64,000 nt of DNA from Mucilaginibacter rigui (lineage in GTDB: Bacteria > Bacteroidota > Bacteroidia > Sphingobacteriales > Sphingobacteriaceae): contig NZ_JACWMW010000003.1 of NCBI RefSeq assembly GCF_014773275.1, positions 62,001 to 126,000 on the forward strand, written 5' to 3'. Shown here piece after piece: positions 15,863 through 25,180 of the stretch. The notes under the pieces are model-generated. The model saw nothing but the letters and a program-made list of their open reading frames with translations, searched no databases and was not told the origin of the DNA. The position numbers and the translations under genes were made by a program. Each line of letters opens with the position of its first letter. Positions within the stretch are counted from its first letter, which is position 1.

Positions 15863-17836
15863 ATGAAAAAAAATCTACCCCTCATTCTGCTTGTTTTTTT
15901 ATCGGCAGCAGCTACAGCGCAAAGTGTAAAAAAGCCTTTTCAGCCTTCCGATTTTTATAAGATCCCAACGGTAAGCGATCCGGAAGTTTCGCCTGATAAG
16001 CAATGGATAGCCTATAGTGTTGCAGAAATTGATGTGGAGAAAGACAAGCGGGTATCTCATCTCTGGATGCAAAGCTGGGACGGTAAACAATCAATACAGC
16101 TTACCCATGGCCCCGAGCCTGCTTCAAAGCCAAAATGGAGCCCCGATGGCAAATACCTCGCCTTTCTGTCATCGCGCGAAACAAAAGATACGACACAACT
16201 ATGGTTGATGGATAGGCGGGGCGGCGAAGGCCGCAAGCTTACAAATGTAAAAGGCGACCTGGATGACTATGCATGGTCGCCGGACGGCCGCAAGGTAGTG
16301 CTGGTGATGCAAGACCCTGAAGAGAAGCTAAAGGAACCCGCAATAACGCCAAAACCCATTGTGATAGACCGCTATCACTTTAAACAGGATGTAGAAGGAT
16401 ATTTAGAACATCGCCGCAAACACCTGTATTTATTTGATATAGCCACAAAAACACTCGATACCTTAACTAATGGCGATTATGATGATGCTTCGCCGGAGTG
16501 GTCGCCTGATGGTAAGGTTATCGTATTTGTAAGTAACCGTAGCCCTGAACCTGACAAGAACGAGAATACAGATATTTTTGCTGTAGAGGCTAAAGCGAAA
16601 GGAGCCCTTAAACAGTTAACCAGTTGGGGTGGGCATGATAACCACCCCAGGTGGAGCCCTAATGGTAAGTACATTGCTTACCTGCGCCAAAATACCGATA
16701 GTTACACCATGTATGATATGAATATACTGTGTGTGATGAATGCCGATGGTACAAATATTAGCCTGGCCAGCGCCGGGCTTGACAGGCCTGCAGATGCCCC
16801 GGAGTGGAGCCCTGACAGTAAAAGCATTAACTTCTTGGTAGAGGATGATATGGAGCGTTATGTAGCCAGCTATGACCTGCAATCGAAAAAAATTAAAACT
16901 ATAGCACGCGGTAAGTTTAATATTGATGGGATAACCACGCACACAGCCGGTAATTTTGTTGTAGAATACGGTACGCCGTATATGCCGTTTGAGCTGTATG
17001 CACTGCAGGGGGGCAAATTCAGGAGGCTTACGTATCATCAAAAAGAATGGTTGGATAATGTGAAACTGGCTTACGTAAAACCATTCAGGTCGGTAAGTAA
17101 GGATGGTACACAAGTATCGGGGCTGTTATTTACACCAGATAGCGTAGTGAAAAAGAAACTACCATTTATTTTATTTATTCACGGCGGCCCTGTAGGGCAG
17201 GATGATTATAGCTTTGATGCTACCCGGCAAATTTTGGCGAGCGCCGGCTATGCAGTTGCTGCGGTAAACTATCGCGGAAGCGCTGGGAGGGGGATAAATT
17301 ATACTACAACCATTAATGCCGACTGGGGTAATAAGGAGGTGATGGACCTGCAAGGCGCTGTAGACGAACTGGTTAAACAAGGCATTGCCGACCCTGACTG
17401 CCTTGGCGTTGGCGGATGGAGTTACGGCGGTATACTTACCGATTTTATGATAGCATCTGACACCCGTTTTAAAGCCGCAGCAAGTGGCGCCGGTAGTGCT
17501 TTACAGATAGCTAACTATGGCATCGATCAGTATGTTTTGCAGTACGATAATGAGTTGGGCCAGCCATGGAAAAGTATAGAGGCTTATAACAAAATATCCT
17601 ACCCCTTTTTACATGCCGACAGGATAAAGACACCGGTGCTATTTATGTCGGGCCTGAGTGATTTTAACGTGCCCACAGCAGGTAGCGAACATATGTATCA
17701 GGCCCTGAAGTCGTTAGGTGTCCCCGCCGAATTGGTATTATATCCAGGGCAGTATCATGGTATCAGTAAACCAAGTTACCAGGTCGATAGGGAAGTACGG
17801 TACATTAAGTGGTTTGATAAATATCTGAAGAAATAA
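15863..17836 (+). CDS. S9 family peptidase (prolyl oligopeptidase/acylaminoacyl-peptidase-like)
   Basis: A 657-aa secreted serine peptidase. It has a signal peptide (1-19, cleavage near ATAQS), an N-terminal beta-propeller (about 30-370) with repeated WSPDG/WSPNG blade motifs as in TolB, and a C-terminal alpha/beta-hydrolase domain. The catalytic triad is visible: Ser520 in GGWSYGG, Asp600 in SGLSDFNVP and His632 in GQYHGIS; the oxyanion region is FIHGGPVGQDD. Such enzymes release dipeptides or acyl-amino acids in the periplasm. It is monocistronic with a bidirectional terminator behind it. Confidence 0.93.
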   Translation: MKKNLPLILLVFLSAAATAQSVKKPFQPSDFYKIPTVSDPEVSPDKQWIAYSVAEIDVEKDKRVSHLWMQSWDGKQSIQLTHGPEPASKPKWSPDGKYLAFLSSRETKDTTQLWLMDRRGGEGRKLTNVKGDLDDYAWSPDGRKVVLVMQDPEEKLKEPAITPKPIVIDRYHFKQDVEGYLEHRRKHLYLFDIATKTLDTLTNGDYDDASPEWSPDGKVIVFVSNRSPEPDKNENTDIFAVEAKAKGALKQLTSWGGHDNHPRWSPNGKYIAYLRQNTDSYTMYDMNILCVMNADGTNISLASAGLDRPADAPEWSPDSKSINFLVEDDMERYVASYDLQSKKIKTIARGKFNIDGITTHTAGNFVVEYGTPYMPFELYALQGGKFRRLTYHQKEWLDNVKLAYVKPFRSVSKDGTQVSGLLFTPDSVVKKKLPFILFIHGGPVGQDDYSFDATRQILASAGYAVAAVNYRGSAGRGINYTTTINADWGNKEVMDLQGAVDELVKQGIADPDCLGVGGWSYGGILTDFMIASDTRFKAAASGAGSALQIANYGIDQYVLQYDNELGQPWKSIEAYNKISYPFLHADRIKTPVLFMSGLSDFNVPTAGSEHMYQALKSLGVPAELVLYPGQYHGISKPSYQVDREVRYIKWFDKYLKK

Positions 17837-17878
17837 AAAGAGGATCAAAGGCAAATACTGCCTTTGATCCTCTTTTAT
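17835..17878. terminator. Bidirectional terminator
   Basis: A long perfect stem (aaaagaggatcaaaggca / tgcctttgatcctctttt) between two convergent genes, with A and T tracts on both sides. Confidence 0.92.
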
Positions 17879-17881
17879 TAT

Positions 17882-18415
17882 TTATACCTCTAATTTCCCT
17901 TCGATAGAATCGTCGAGTGTTTTGCCAATGGCGGCGCCTACCAGTTGTTTTACAAATGCCACGGCGTTACCGTGTTTGTTATCCCAGTAGTAACCCTGCG
18001 TTGGTGATACTTTGATCACCGAGATCCTTGGGTCGTCGATGCCCTCGGTGAACCAGGTTTTCAGGATCGGTTCCCATAATTCTTTTATTTTTTCTTTATC
18101 CTCGCTGATCTCGGCAATGCCATAAACGGTCAGGAAGTCGGAATACTTTGATCCCTGGAACAATAGCTGTACCATAGGGTCGGTAGCAATTTCAGCGTTT
18201 TTATGGCTGTCATTAGCGCTTAAAAACCACAGGTCGCCATTATCGTCAACCTTTTGCGGCGACATAGGGCGGGTAGAAAAGGGCAGCCCGGTTTTAATGT
18301 TGCTACAAAAAAAGCAGCTGGTGCCTTCGGTCATTTCCTTTAACTTTTTCCAGGCTTCGTTGCCTTGCAGGTTCTCAAAATTATCTTCGGGTTGTTGTTT
18401 GTTAATACTATCCAT
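17882..18415 (-). CDS. Pyridoxamine 5'-phosphate oxidase-family protein (general stress protein 26-like)
   Basis: A 177-aa split-barrel flavin-binding-type protein. The segments TSCFFCSNIKTGLPFSTRPMSPQKVDDNGDLWFLS (in parts), DPMVQLLFQGSKYSDFLTVYGIAEI and the C-terminal YYWDNKHGNAVAF match the stress-protein-26 branch of the PNPOx superfamily, not PdxH itself. These proteins may bind FMN, FAD or haem; the substrate is unknown. It is followed downstream on the minus strand by a small repeat element and then the nuclease fusion gene. Confidence 0.85.
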   Translation of the reverse strand: MDSINKQQPEDNFENLQGNEAWKKLKEMTEGTSCFFCSNIKTGLPFSTRPMSPQKVDDNGDLWFLSANDSHKNAEIATDPMVQLLFQGSKYSDFLTVYGIAEISEDKEKIKELWEPILKTWFTEGIDDPRISVIKVSPTQGYYWDNKHGNAVAFVKQLVGAAIGKTLDDSIEGKLEV

Positions 18416-18511
18416 GGTAGATTGGTTCTTTATAAAAATGATAATATATTAACCTGTAGGAAATTCATTTGTTTGAGCGGATGAAAGATAAATGTGGCGA
18501 GGCGTTTTTTA

Positions 18512-18612
18512 TTCCCTCCTCGGGGAGGGGTGCGATTGATTGTGTGGTGGCAGGGAGGGGTTATACGTTTGCATAGTTTATCAACCCCTCCCTGCCCTCC
18601 CAAGGGAGGGAT
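18512..18612. repeat. Palindromic element related to the 143-bp array unit
   Basis: About 100 bp: hairpin ccctcctcggggaggg, then tgcgattgattgtgtggtgg, then a 12-bp inverted repeat cagggaggggtt (18551-18562) / aacccctccctg (18583-18594), then hairpin ccctcccaagggaggg (18595-18610). The same order of parts occurs in each 143-bp unit at 4111-4618, so both belong to one family. Confidence 0.8.
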
Positions 18613-18621
18613 TTTAGTACC

Positions 18622-19989
18622 CTACGCTGAAAAACTCACCTTCCGCTGCGGGAAACGTTCGGCATAACCTGTTACAATATTGCGGATATAATCATTACCC
18701 GGGTAGGGGGTTAAGTAATTTTTAAGCGCCTGGATGTTATCCGCATCGTAATAATGAGAAATGTATCCCATGCCGTAAAAGCGGCCTTCTTCTATCAAAA
18801 TACAGCTATGCTCATCGCTGGTGCGTCCTTCGTCGCGGATAGCAAAGGTTGGCAGGGCTTTCTTCAATTCGTTTACTGCTCCATCTATCCGCTGGTTGTA
18901 AACCTCGGGTAATTCATGGCCTTCGCATGCACATGAACCAACATTTGCCCCATTGCACGGCTGATCGTTCTTTTGGATAAAGCAAAGTTTTGGGCAAAGG
19001 CCAAAACTTTCAATGAGGTTTAAAAGCAAGTTCCTACCCTCAAATAATGTATTACAGGAATATACGCATGGCATGTGTTTGCGCAGTTTATCTACCGCTA
19101 AACGAATGTAACCGCGCTGGTCCTCGTACATATAAATGCCATATGTATTCTCAAAGCGTTTAAGCGAACGGTTGTATTTTGGCCACAGGCGTTTTATTTC
19201 TACAGCTTCTGTTACAAGTGCAATTAATTCGTTACCACATACCTGGTGACTGATGCGATAAATGTTCTTTAAGAACTCCTGCCTTTGCAGGTTAGGGTTA
19301 TTGCCGGTAAAGTGGCTGCATACCCGCTTTTTAATATTTTTGGCTTTTCCCACGTAGACCACCTTTCCCTTTTGATCGTGAAAGTAATAGATGCCCGGCG
19401 ATGATGGCAGCGCCTCAATATCTGTTTTAGGCAGGTTGGCAGGTAGCACCTGTTCCTTGCTGTTTTGCTTTAAAGCCGCCCCAATGTGCTTTGTAGTATC
19501 ATTCTTTAAATAAAGCCCGAACAGTTGCGCAGTAGCCTCGGCATCGCCCATGGCACGGTGGCGGGCGTTATTGGCAATGCCCAAATGTGTGCAAAGCTTA
19601 CCTAAACTGTATGACATTAGCCCCGGCATTATTTTACGGCCAAGGCGTACGGTGCAAAGCTTGTTGGCATTTAATTCGTAGCCTGCTGCGTTAAGGTGGT
19701 AGCGTAAAAAGGAATAATCGAAATTGACGTTGTGTGCTACAAAGATCTGCCCTTTAAGCAGGTGGTAAATTTCGTGAGCCACATCTTCAAACAACGGGGC
19801 GTCCTGCACCATTTCGTTAGTGATGCCGGTTAAAGCACGGATATAAACGGGAATATCGCGCTGCGGGTTTACCAGTGTTTCGAACCGGCGGGTTATCTTT
19901 TTACCATCGTGTATGCATATAGCAATCTCGGTGATGCCATTAGCGCTGGCATGCCCACCCGTCGTCTCAATATCCACAATTGCATACAT
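18622..19989 (-). CDS. DEDDh exonuclease fused to a UvrC-like GIY-YIG nuclease
   Basis: A 455-aa two-nuclease fusion. Residues 1-165 form a DnaQ-type 3'-5' exonuclease with Asp6/Glu8 (DIET), Asp91 (NFDYSF), His144 and Asp149 (HRAMGDAEAT). Residues about 190-285 form a GIY-YIG domain like the N-terminus of UvrC/Cho: SSPGIYYFHD (196-205), VVYVGKAKN (210-218), Arg222 and a Glu near 261-264, then PKYNRSLK. After it a UvrC-like region carries a Cys cluster (332, 336, 345, 353, 355), reminiscent of the UvrC iron-sulphur cysteines. It lacks the UvrC RNase H-like half and HhH. A repair role, as for Cho, is inferred. Confidence 0.85.
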   Translation of the reverse strand: MYAIVDIETTGGHASANGITEIAICIHDGKKITRRFETLVNPQRDIPVYIRALTGITNEMVQDAPLFEDVAHEIYHLLKGQIFVAHNVNFDYSFLRYHLNAAGYELNANKLCTVRLGRKIMPGLMSYSLGKLCTHLGIANNARHRAMGDAEATAQLFGLYLKNDTTKHIGAALKQNSKEQVLPANLPKTDIEALPSSPGIYYFHDQKGKVVYVGKAKNIKKRVCSHFTGNNPNLQRQEFLKNIYRISHQVCGNELIALVTEAVEIKRLWPKYNRSLKRFENTYGIYMYEDQRGYIRLAVDKLRKHMPCVYSCNTLFEGRNLLLNLIESFGLCPKLCFIQKNDQPCNGANVGSCACEGHELPEVYNQRIDGAVNELKKALPTFAIRDEGRTSDEHSCILIEEGRFYGMGYISHYYDADNIQALKNYLTPYPGNDYIRNIVTGYAERFPQRKVSFSA

Positions 19990-20059
19990 GGTTTCAAATG
20001 TAAAACAATTTTGCTAAATTATTTAGTCTTTTTTAAGGATAAAGTTAAAATTTATCCCA

Positions 20060-20094
20060 ACAAAAAACCCACAGCTCTTAGCTATGGGTTTTAA
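20060..20094 (-). terminator. Terminator of yidC
   Basis: On the minus strand aaaacccatagct pairs with agctgtgggtttt (one mismatch), followed by T residues, 40 bp past the yidC stop. Confidence 0.8.
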
Positions 20095-20130
20095 TATTTC
20101 TAAGGCGACTATCTCTAATCCCCCATTAAC

Positions 20131-21969
20131 TTATTTCTTCTTCGCCTGGATTTGTTGTTGCTGGCGCATCATTTCTTCCATTTTAGCAGCGAAGCCTGAT
20201 TTTTTCTTTTTTGGATCATCCGGTTTCTTTTTGTTCTCCTGGATCTGCGCGTGGATCTTTTTATCATCAACCATAAACTTGATCAGGTATTGTTGTAAAA
20301 AGGTAAGCATGTTGGCCAAAAAGTAGTAGTAGTTCAAACCTGATGGGTAGCTGTTAAGCGTAGCAAGGAAAATGATAGGGGTAATGTAACCTATGTATTT
20401 CATCTGGCCTGTAGCGCCCGAGATCTGGTTGTTGAAGTACGTATATATCAGCGTTGATACCGTCATCAACAAACACATTAAACTGATGTGGTTACCAATA
20501 AAAGGTATTTTACCAAAAGTGATCACCGCATCGTAGGTGGATAGATCGTGCATCCACAAAAAGCTTTCGCCCCTAAGCTCAAATAAACTCGGGAAGAAAC
20601 GGAAGAATGCGATCACAATAGGCATTTGTATCAGCAATGGTAAACAACCACCCAGCGGGTTTACACCGGCCTTTTTATAAAGTTTGAGGTATTCCTGCTG
20701 TAAAAGGGTAGGGTTATCTTCACCAACTTTGGCTTTTATCTCGTCCATCTCCGGCTTAATAATACGCATCTTAGCCATGGATAGGTATGATTTGTAGGTA
20801 AGCGGCGATAGCACCAGTTTAAGCGCAATAGTTAATACCAGTATAATTAAGCCATAATTCCAGTTAAAGGTGTTTAACAGGTTAAATAATGGTAATACAG
20901 CAAACTGGTTGATGTATTTTAACGGCCCCCAGCCCAGGTTAACCAATTTTTGCAGATCGTTGCCCTGTGCTTTAAGCGTATTAAAACGGTTAGGGCCAAA
21001 GTAAAACTCAAGCGGCACTGCACCGGCGGTGTTGGGGGTAACTACCAGGTTGGCGTTCATTTGCTTTACGTCGCTGGTATCGGCTACATTGGTAGCAACC
21101 TCCAGGTCTGATTTTGAAATGCCATCCTTAACAATCATCACGTTAGAAAAGAAGTGCTGTTTAAAGGCAACCCATTGTATTTTTTTATCGGCGATGGTTT
21201 TTTTATCGTCTTTGGTTTCGCTCAGGTAATCAACCTCGTTATCGGTATTTTTATAGTACACGGTGCTGTACTGGCGCTCCTGGGTAATGTCTTTTTCCTG
21301 TTTGTGTAAACTGGCGCTCCAGTTAAGGTTGTAACCATTAACGGTAGATATAACCTGCTCTAACCCGGTTGATTTTATGGTTAAGCCAAGCTTAAATCCC
21401 TCTCCTTTTAACGAGTAAATATAATCAACATACTGCGTAGGGCTATAGCTTAAACGCATGGTGATTGACGATGAATCTTTTTCGGCAACCTGCAACGATG
21501 CGGCGCTTGGTGTAAAGTACAGGTCGTTGGTGTTCAGCGTCCTGTCGCCGGCTTTTAGGGTAAGGCCAAACTTGTTAGCGTCGCCATCAAATAAAATAAG
21601 TGGCTTTTTGCTGTAAGTTTTGTAGTTTTTTAGCTCGGCCGAGTAAACGCGGCCACCTTTTGTTGACAGCTTTAAACGTAACTCTTTATTCTCAACCGTA
21701 ACAAATTGCTCGGTACCAAAAGTTGCAGCGCCAAAAGGAGTTTTTAAAACAGCAGAATCAACAACGCCCGATTTTTTAGCGGTATCGGTTTTAGTGGCGG
21801 CAGCTGCAGCAGCGGTGGCTTCAGCTTTAATGAGGCCTTTTTTTATCGAGTCCTGATGCACAGTGAGCTGCTCTTTTTTAATGTCAGCTTCAGAAGGTTT
21901 CATGAAATATATGGAAGCACCCATAATGATCATGATCAGGAATAACCCTGTAAACGTATTTTTATCCAT
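20131..21969 (-). CDS. yidC: Membrane protein insertase YidC
   Basis: Inserts and folds inner-membrane proteins, alone or with SecYEG. The 612-aa protein has the Gram-negative layout: an N-terminal membrane anchor (6-24), a large periplasmic beta-sandwich (about 60-350), and the conserved core of five membrane helices (about 365-575) with WGLIILVLTI-like TM2 (YGLIILVLTIALKLVLSPLT) and the NPLGGCLPLLIQMPI loop. A basic Gln/Lys-rich tail follows, suited to ribosome contact. It begins 23 bp after pyrG on the same strand, so the two are probably cotranscribed. Confidence 0.96.
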   Translation of the reverse strand: MDKNTFTGLFLIMIIMGASIYFMKPSEADIKKEQLTVHQDSIKKGLIKAEATAAAAAATKTDTAKKSGVVDSAVLKTPFGAATFGTEQFVTVENKELRLKLSTKGGRVYSAELKNYKTYSKKPLILFDGDANKFGLTLKAGDRTLNTNDLYFTPSAASLQVAEKDSSSITMRLSYSPTQYVDYIYSLKGEGFKLGLTIKSTGLEQVISTVNGYNLNWSASLHKQEKDITQERQYSTVYYKNTDNEVDYLSETKDDKKTIADKKIQWVAFKQHFFSNVMIVKDGISKSDLEVATNVADTSDVKQMNANLVVTPNTAGAVPLEFYFGPNRFNTLKAQGNDLQKLVNLGWGPLKYINQFAVLPLFNLLNTFNWNYGLIILVLTIALKLVLSPLTYKSYLSMAKMRIIKPEMDEIKAKVGEDNPTLLQQEYLKLYKKAGVNPLGGCLPLLIQMPIVIAFFRFFPSLFELRGESFLWMHDLSTYDAVITFGKIPFIGNHISLMCLLMTVSTLIYTYFNNQISGATGQMKYIGYITPIIFLATLNSYPSGLNYYYFLANMLTFLQQYLIKFMVDDKKIHAQIQENKKKPDDPKKKKSGFAAKMEEMMRQQQQIQAKKK

Positions 21970-21992
21970 TATCTATTGTATCGTACTATTAA

Positions 21993-23603
21993 TCAGTTCT
22001 TGCGGGCATAAGCCAACGAAGCGGCGACAAAGTTAATAAAAAGTGGATGCGGATTAGCAACTGTTGATTTTAATTCCGGGTGAAACTGCGCTCCCACAAA
22101 AAACGGGTGGTTTTTAAGCTCCACAACCTCAACCAGGCCATTATCCGGGTTGATGCCCGATGGCGTAAGGCCCGCGTTTTCGTAATCCTTTAAGTACTTG
22201 TTATTAAACTCGTAGCGGTGCCTGTGGCGCTCGCTGATGTGTGTTTTGCCATAAGCCAGTGCCGCCTTGCTGCCTTTTTTAAGGTCGCACGGGTAAGCGC
22301 CCAAACGCATAGTGCCGCCTTTGTTGGTAATACCTTTCTGGTCTGCCATCATATCAATAACCGGGTAAGGGGTATCGGGGTTCATTTCGGTACTGCTGGC
22401 GTTTTGCAGGCCTAAAACGTTACGGCCAAACTCAACAACCGCACATTGCATACCTAAGCAGATGCCAAAGAAGGGGATATTATTCTCGCGTACGTAACGG
22501 ATGGCTTCAATTTTACCTTCAAAACCACGCTCGCCAAAGCCGGGTGCAACCAGTACACCATGCAGGCCGCGTAGTTTTTCAATAGCGTTGCCAGGGGTTA
22601 ATTGTTCAGACGGGATATATTCAACCTTTACTTTACACTCGTTTTTAGCGCCGGCATGTATAAATGCCTCGATGATTGATTTGTAGGCATCAGGCAGTTC
22701 TACATATTTACCCACCAGGCCAATTTTTACTTCGGATGTTGGGTTTTTAAGACGGCCTAAAAAGTCTTTCCAGCTTTCCAGGTCGGGCTCATTTTTATGC
22801 GATAGTTTTAATTTGGTCAATACAGTTTGGTCCAGCTTTTCTTTCAGCATCAGCAAAGGCACATCATAAATGGTTGATGCATCCATCGATTCGACAACCG
22901 CGTTGATGTTAACGTTACAAAACAGCGCGATTTTTTTTCTGATATCGGCGTTTATGTGATGCTCGGTACGGCAAACCAATATATCCGGCTGTATACCATA
23001 CTCCAGCAACATTTTTACTGAGTGCTGTGTAGGTTTTGTTTTTAACTCGCCAGCGGCAGCAAGGAAAGGGATAAGCGTTAAGTGGATAACCAGAGCATTG
23101 CCCGATCCGGCTTCCCATTTAAACTGCCTTACGGCCTCTACAAATGGCAGGGATTCTATATCGCCCACAGTACCGCCAATTTCGGTTATCACAATGTCGT
23201 AATCGCCGGTTTCGCCAAGTATGCGCATGTTGCGTTTTATCTCGTCGGTAATGTGGGGAACCACCTGTACAGTTTTACCAAGGAATGCACCTTCGCGTTC
23301 GCGGTTAATAACGTTCTGGTAAATACGGCCGGTGGTAATGTTGTTGGCTTTTGATGTTGGCGTGTTCAGGAAACGCTCATAGTGGCCCAGGTCAAGGTCG
23401 GTTTCGGCGCCATCCTCGGTTACGTAGCATTCGCCATGCTCGTAAGGGTTTAAAGTTCCCGGATCAATGTTAATGTAAGGATCGAATTTTTGGATGGTTA
23501 CGCGATAGCCGCGTGCCTGTAAAAGTTTAGCTAATGAGGCCGAAATAATGCCTTTTCCTAACGATGAGGTAACTCCACCCGTAACAAAAATGTATTTAGT
23601 CAT
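21993..23603 (-). CDS. pyrG: CTP synthase
   Basis: Aminates UTP to CTP using glutamine. The 536-aa protein starts [18 protein letters not shown], the diagnostic N-terminus with the synthetase P-loop, and has the glutaminase domain with the nucleophile in FFGICLGMQ and the His-Pro-Glu of FHPELKS. The open frame extends 31 codons upstream, but those residues do not belong to the family and the -7 box lies within that stretch, so the ATG at 23603 was used. It probably heads a pyrG-yidC transcript. Confidence 0.97.
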   Translation of the reverse strand: MTKYIFVTGGVTSSLGKGIISASLAKLLQARGYRVTIQKFDPYINIDPGTLNPYEHGECYVTEDGAETDLDLGHYERFLNTPTSKANNITTGRIYQNVINREREGAFLGKTVQVVPHITDEIKRNMRILGETGDYDIVITEIGGTVGDIESLPFVEAVRQFKWEAGSGNALVIHLTLIPFLAAAGELKTKPTQHSVKMLLEYGIQPDILVCRTEHHINADIRKKIALFCNVNINAVVESMDASTIYDVPLLMLKEKLDQTVLTKLKLSHKNEPDLESWKDFLGRLKNPTSEVKIGLVGKYVELPDAYKSIIEAFIHAGAKNECKVKVEYIPSEQLTPGNAIEKLRGLHGVLVAPGFGERGFEGKIEAIRYVRENNIPFFGICLGMQCAVVEFGRNVLGLQNASSTEMNPDTPYPVIDMMADQKGITNKGGTMRLGAYPCDLKKGSKAALAYGKTHISERHRHRYEFNNKYLKDYENAGLTPSGINPDNGLVEVVELKNHPFFVGAQFHPELKSTVANPHPLFINFVAASLAYARKN

Positions 23604-23958
23604 GATTTTTTTGAAATCCGGTAAGCGGTTTTGAGGCCGAAACCAATTGTTTGTGTACGGGATACAAAAGTAGGAAAAATAACGGGATTTGCCCACTCAA
23701 ATAACATTTGTGGAAAAGGTTTTTGTTGGGGAAAAGTATTGAAGAAAATCAAGAGGTGAGAATCAAGAAGCAAGACACATTGCAGCTACCGCAAGCGTCC
23801 CGCTTGTGGCTTTAGAACGGGAATGAATAAGCTAAATATAGCCATTGTTGATTTTGTCACCAACAACATTAAGACGGTTTTGAAGTTTGCAGCCTATACA
23901 TAGCGGCTTGTTGGTGACAACACCAACAAGGGCGGAAAATTTCATCTATAGCAAGTGC
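23604..23958. other. Gene-free stretch upstream of pyrG
   Basis: About 355 bp without a gene. A TACTTTTG -7 box for pyrG lies at 23665-23672 (minus). Further on are word-like repeats (aatcaagaagcaagac near 23762) and a 13-bp perfect inverted repeat, ttgtcaccaacaa (23854-23866) and ttgttggtgacaa (23908-23920), followed by caccaacaaggg. The latter looks like a dispersed hairpin element. No small ORF with family resemblance was seen. Confidence 0.7.
23665..23672 (-). promoter_or_regulatory. Putative -7 box of pyrG
   Basis: Minus strand TACTTTTG matches TAnnTTTG, about 60 bases before the pyrG ATG. Confidence 0.5.
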
Positions 23959-24426
23959 TTAAAATGGTAGTGGGCTACTACTGCCTTTTACCTTAATTTT
24001 TATAGTTTTAAATGCAGTCAAAGCCTGTTCCTGATGTTCTTTTGAGAGATCTCGGCCATTTATTTGAAAATTTAAACTCGATTTACGGCTTTGCATATAA
24101 ATGCCGGTGATTCCTTTCCCAGCTATTTTTGGCCAAGTGGTTTTAATAATGTATTCGCCGCTACTATCTATTTTTATATTTTGAGATTCATGTTCAAGAT
24201 CTGACAGATGATTGGCATAGCCCATTGTGCTGAAATCAAAATACAGGCTAAGATTTTTTCCTTTGATATGCCCTGTTAAAGAATCTTCCTGATCTGCAGG
24301 GACGTCGCTTTGCCATTCATCCGGAACATTGATCGTAAAGGCCCCAATATCTAAAATTTTAATTTCCGGCTTAGCACAGGCTATGAAAAAGAATAATAAA
24401 GTAAAAGCTAATCTACTTTTTATCAT
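23959..24426 (-). CDS. Hypothetical lipoprotein
   Basis: A 155-aa predicted lipoprotein: MIKSR, hydrophobic stretch, then FFIAC with the lipidation Cys at residue 17. The mature part has mixed strands (IKILDIGAFTINVPDEWQ, SLYFDFSTMGY, YIIKTTWPKIAGKGITGIYMQ) and resembles small domains that carry a folded NVP-x-W core, but I do not recognise a family. It lies 11 bp downstream of the deoxynucleoside kinase gene on the same strand and may be cotranscribed, without an obvious functional link. Confidence 0.6.
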   Translation of the reverse strand: MIKSRLAFTLLFFFIACAKPEIKILDIGAFTINVPDEWQSDVPADQEDSLTGHIKGKNLSLYFDFSTMGYANHLSDLEHESQNIKIDSSGEYIIKTTWPKIAGKGITGIYMQSRKSSLNFQINGRDLSKEHQEQALTAFKTIKIKVKGSSSPLPF

Positions 24427-24437
24427 GGTAATAAGCC

Positions 24438-25052
24438 TTAAAACAGCCCGTTCACTTCCCGCTCTATTTTCTCAACTATAGATGCCATATCTTCGGTGTT
24501 ATTGGCAAAGTCAAGGTTGTCTTTATCAAGCACCAGCAGTTTGCCAAGTTTATAGCCGTTTATCCACTTGTCATATTTCTCGTTCAGTTTGGATAGGTAA
24601 TCTATACGGATGCCGATCTCGTACTCGCGGCCGCGGCGTTGAATATTGTTTACCAGGGTAGGTACACTGGCTTTCAGGTATACCAGTAAATCCGGCGGTT
24701 TGATGAACTCGGTGATGTTATCAAACATGCTTTGGTAATTCTCGTAATCGCGGGTGGTCATCAGGCCCATATCGTGCAGGTTCTCGGCAAATATGTAAGC
24801 ATCCTCGTAAATGGTACGGTCTTGTATAATATTGCGGCCATTTTTTTGGATATCCACTATCTGGCGGTAACGGCTGTTCAGGAAGTATATTTGCAGGTTA
24901 AAGCTCCAGCGTTTCATTTCGTTGTAAAAATCTTCCAGGTAGGGATTGTTATCAACCGCTTCGTAAAGGGGTTCCCAGCCGTAATTTTTAGCTAACATTT
25001 CGGTAAGGGTTGTTTTACCGGCGCCAATATTTCCTACAATAGCTATGTGCAT
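24438..25052 (-). CDS. Deoxynucleoside kinase (dNK family)
   Basis: Phosphorylates deoxynucleosides for salvage. The 204-aa protein starts MHIAIVGNIGAGKTTL with the P-loop at 7-14. It contains the family motifs EAVDNNPYLEDFY (substrate-site Glu), the YRQIVDIQKNGRNIIQDRTIYEDAYIFA block (in parts; the DRT catalytic/base-binding motif) and the RGREYE lid. It resembles the deoxyadenosine/deoxyguanosine kinase branch; base preference cannot be assigned by eye. Confidence 0.88.
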   Translation of the reverse strand: MHIAIVGNIGAGKTTLTEMLAKNYGWEPLYEAVDNNPYLEDFYNEMKRWSFNLQIYFLNSRYRQIVDIQKNGRNIIQDRTIYEDAYIFAENLHDMGLMTTRDYENYQSMFDNITEFIKPPDLLVYLKASVPTLVNNIQRRGREYEIGIRIDYLSKLNEKYDKWINGYKLGKLLVLDKDNLDFANNTEDMASIVEKIEREVNGLF

Positions 25053-25070
25053 ATTCTTTTATTGCGATTT

Positions 25071-25172
25071 TTTGTTCATGGTTAATAGATAATAGTTCAT
25101 GGTCAGTAATCATCGCGCGAACTACATTAGCTACTTGGCTAATATACGCTATGAACCATGAACCATCAACAA
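25071..25172. repeat. Imperfect inverted word repeat
   Basis: gttcatggttaatagataat and a second ttcatgg on the left face atgaaccatgaaccatcaac on the right, between trpS and the deoxynucleoside kinase gene. It is the same style of simple-word inverted repeat as those around the S23 and RelBE loci. Confidence 0.5.
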
Positions 25173-25180
25173 TGAACCTA

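Noticed and set aside
23604..23696. N-terminal extension of pyrG
   Set aside because: The extra residues are foreign to CTP synthase and include the promoter box.
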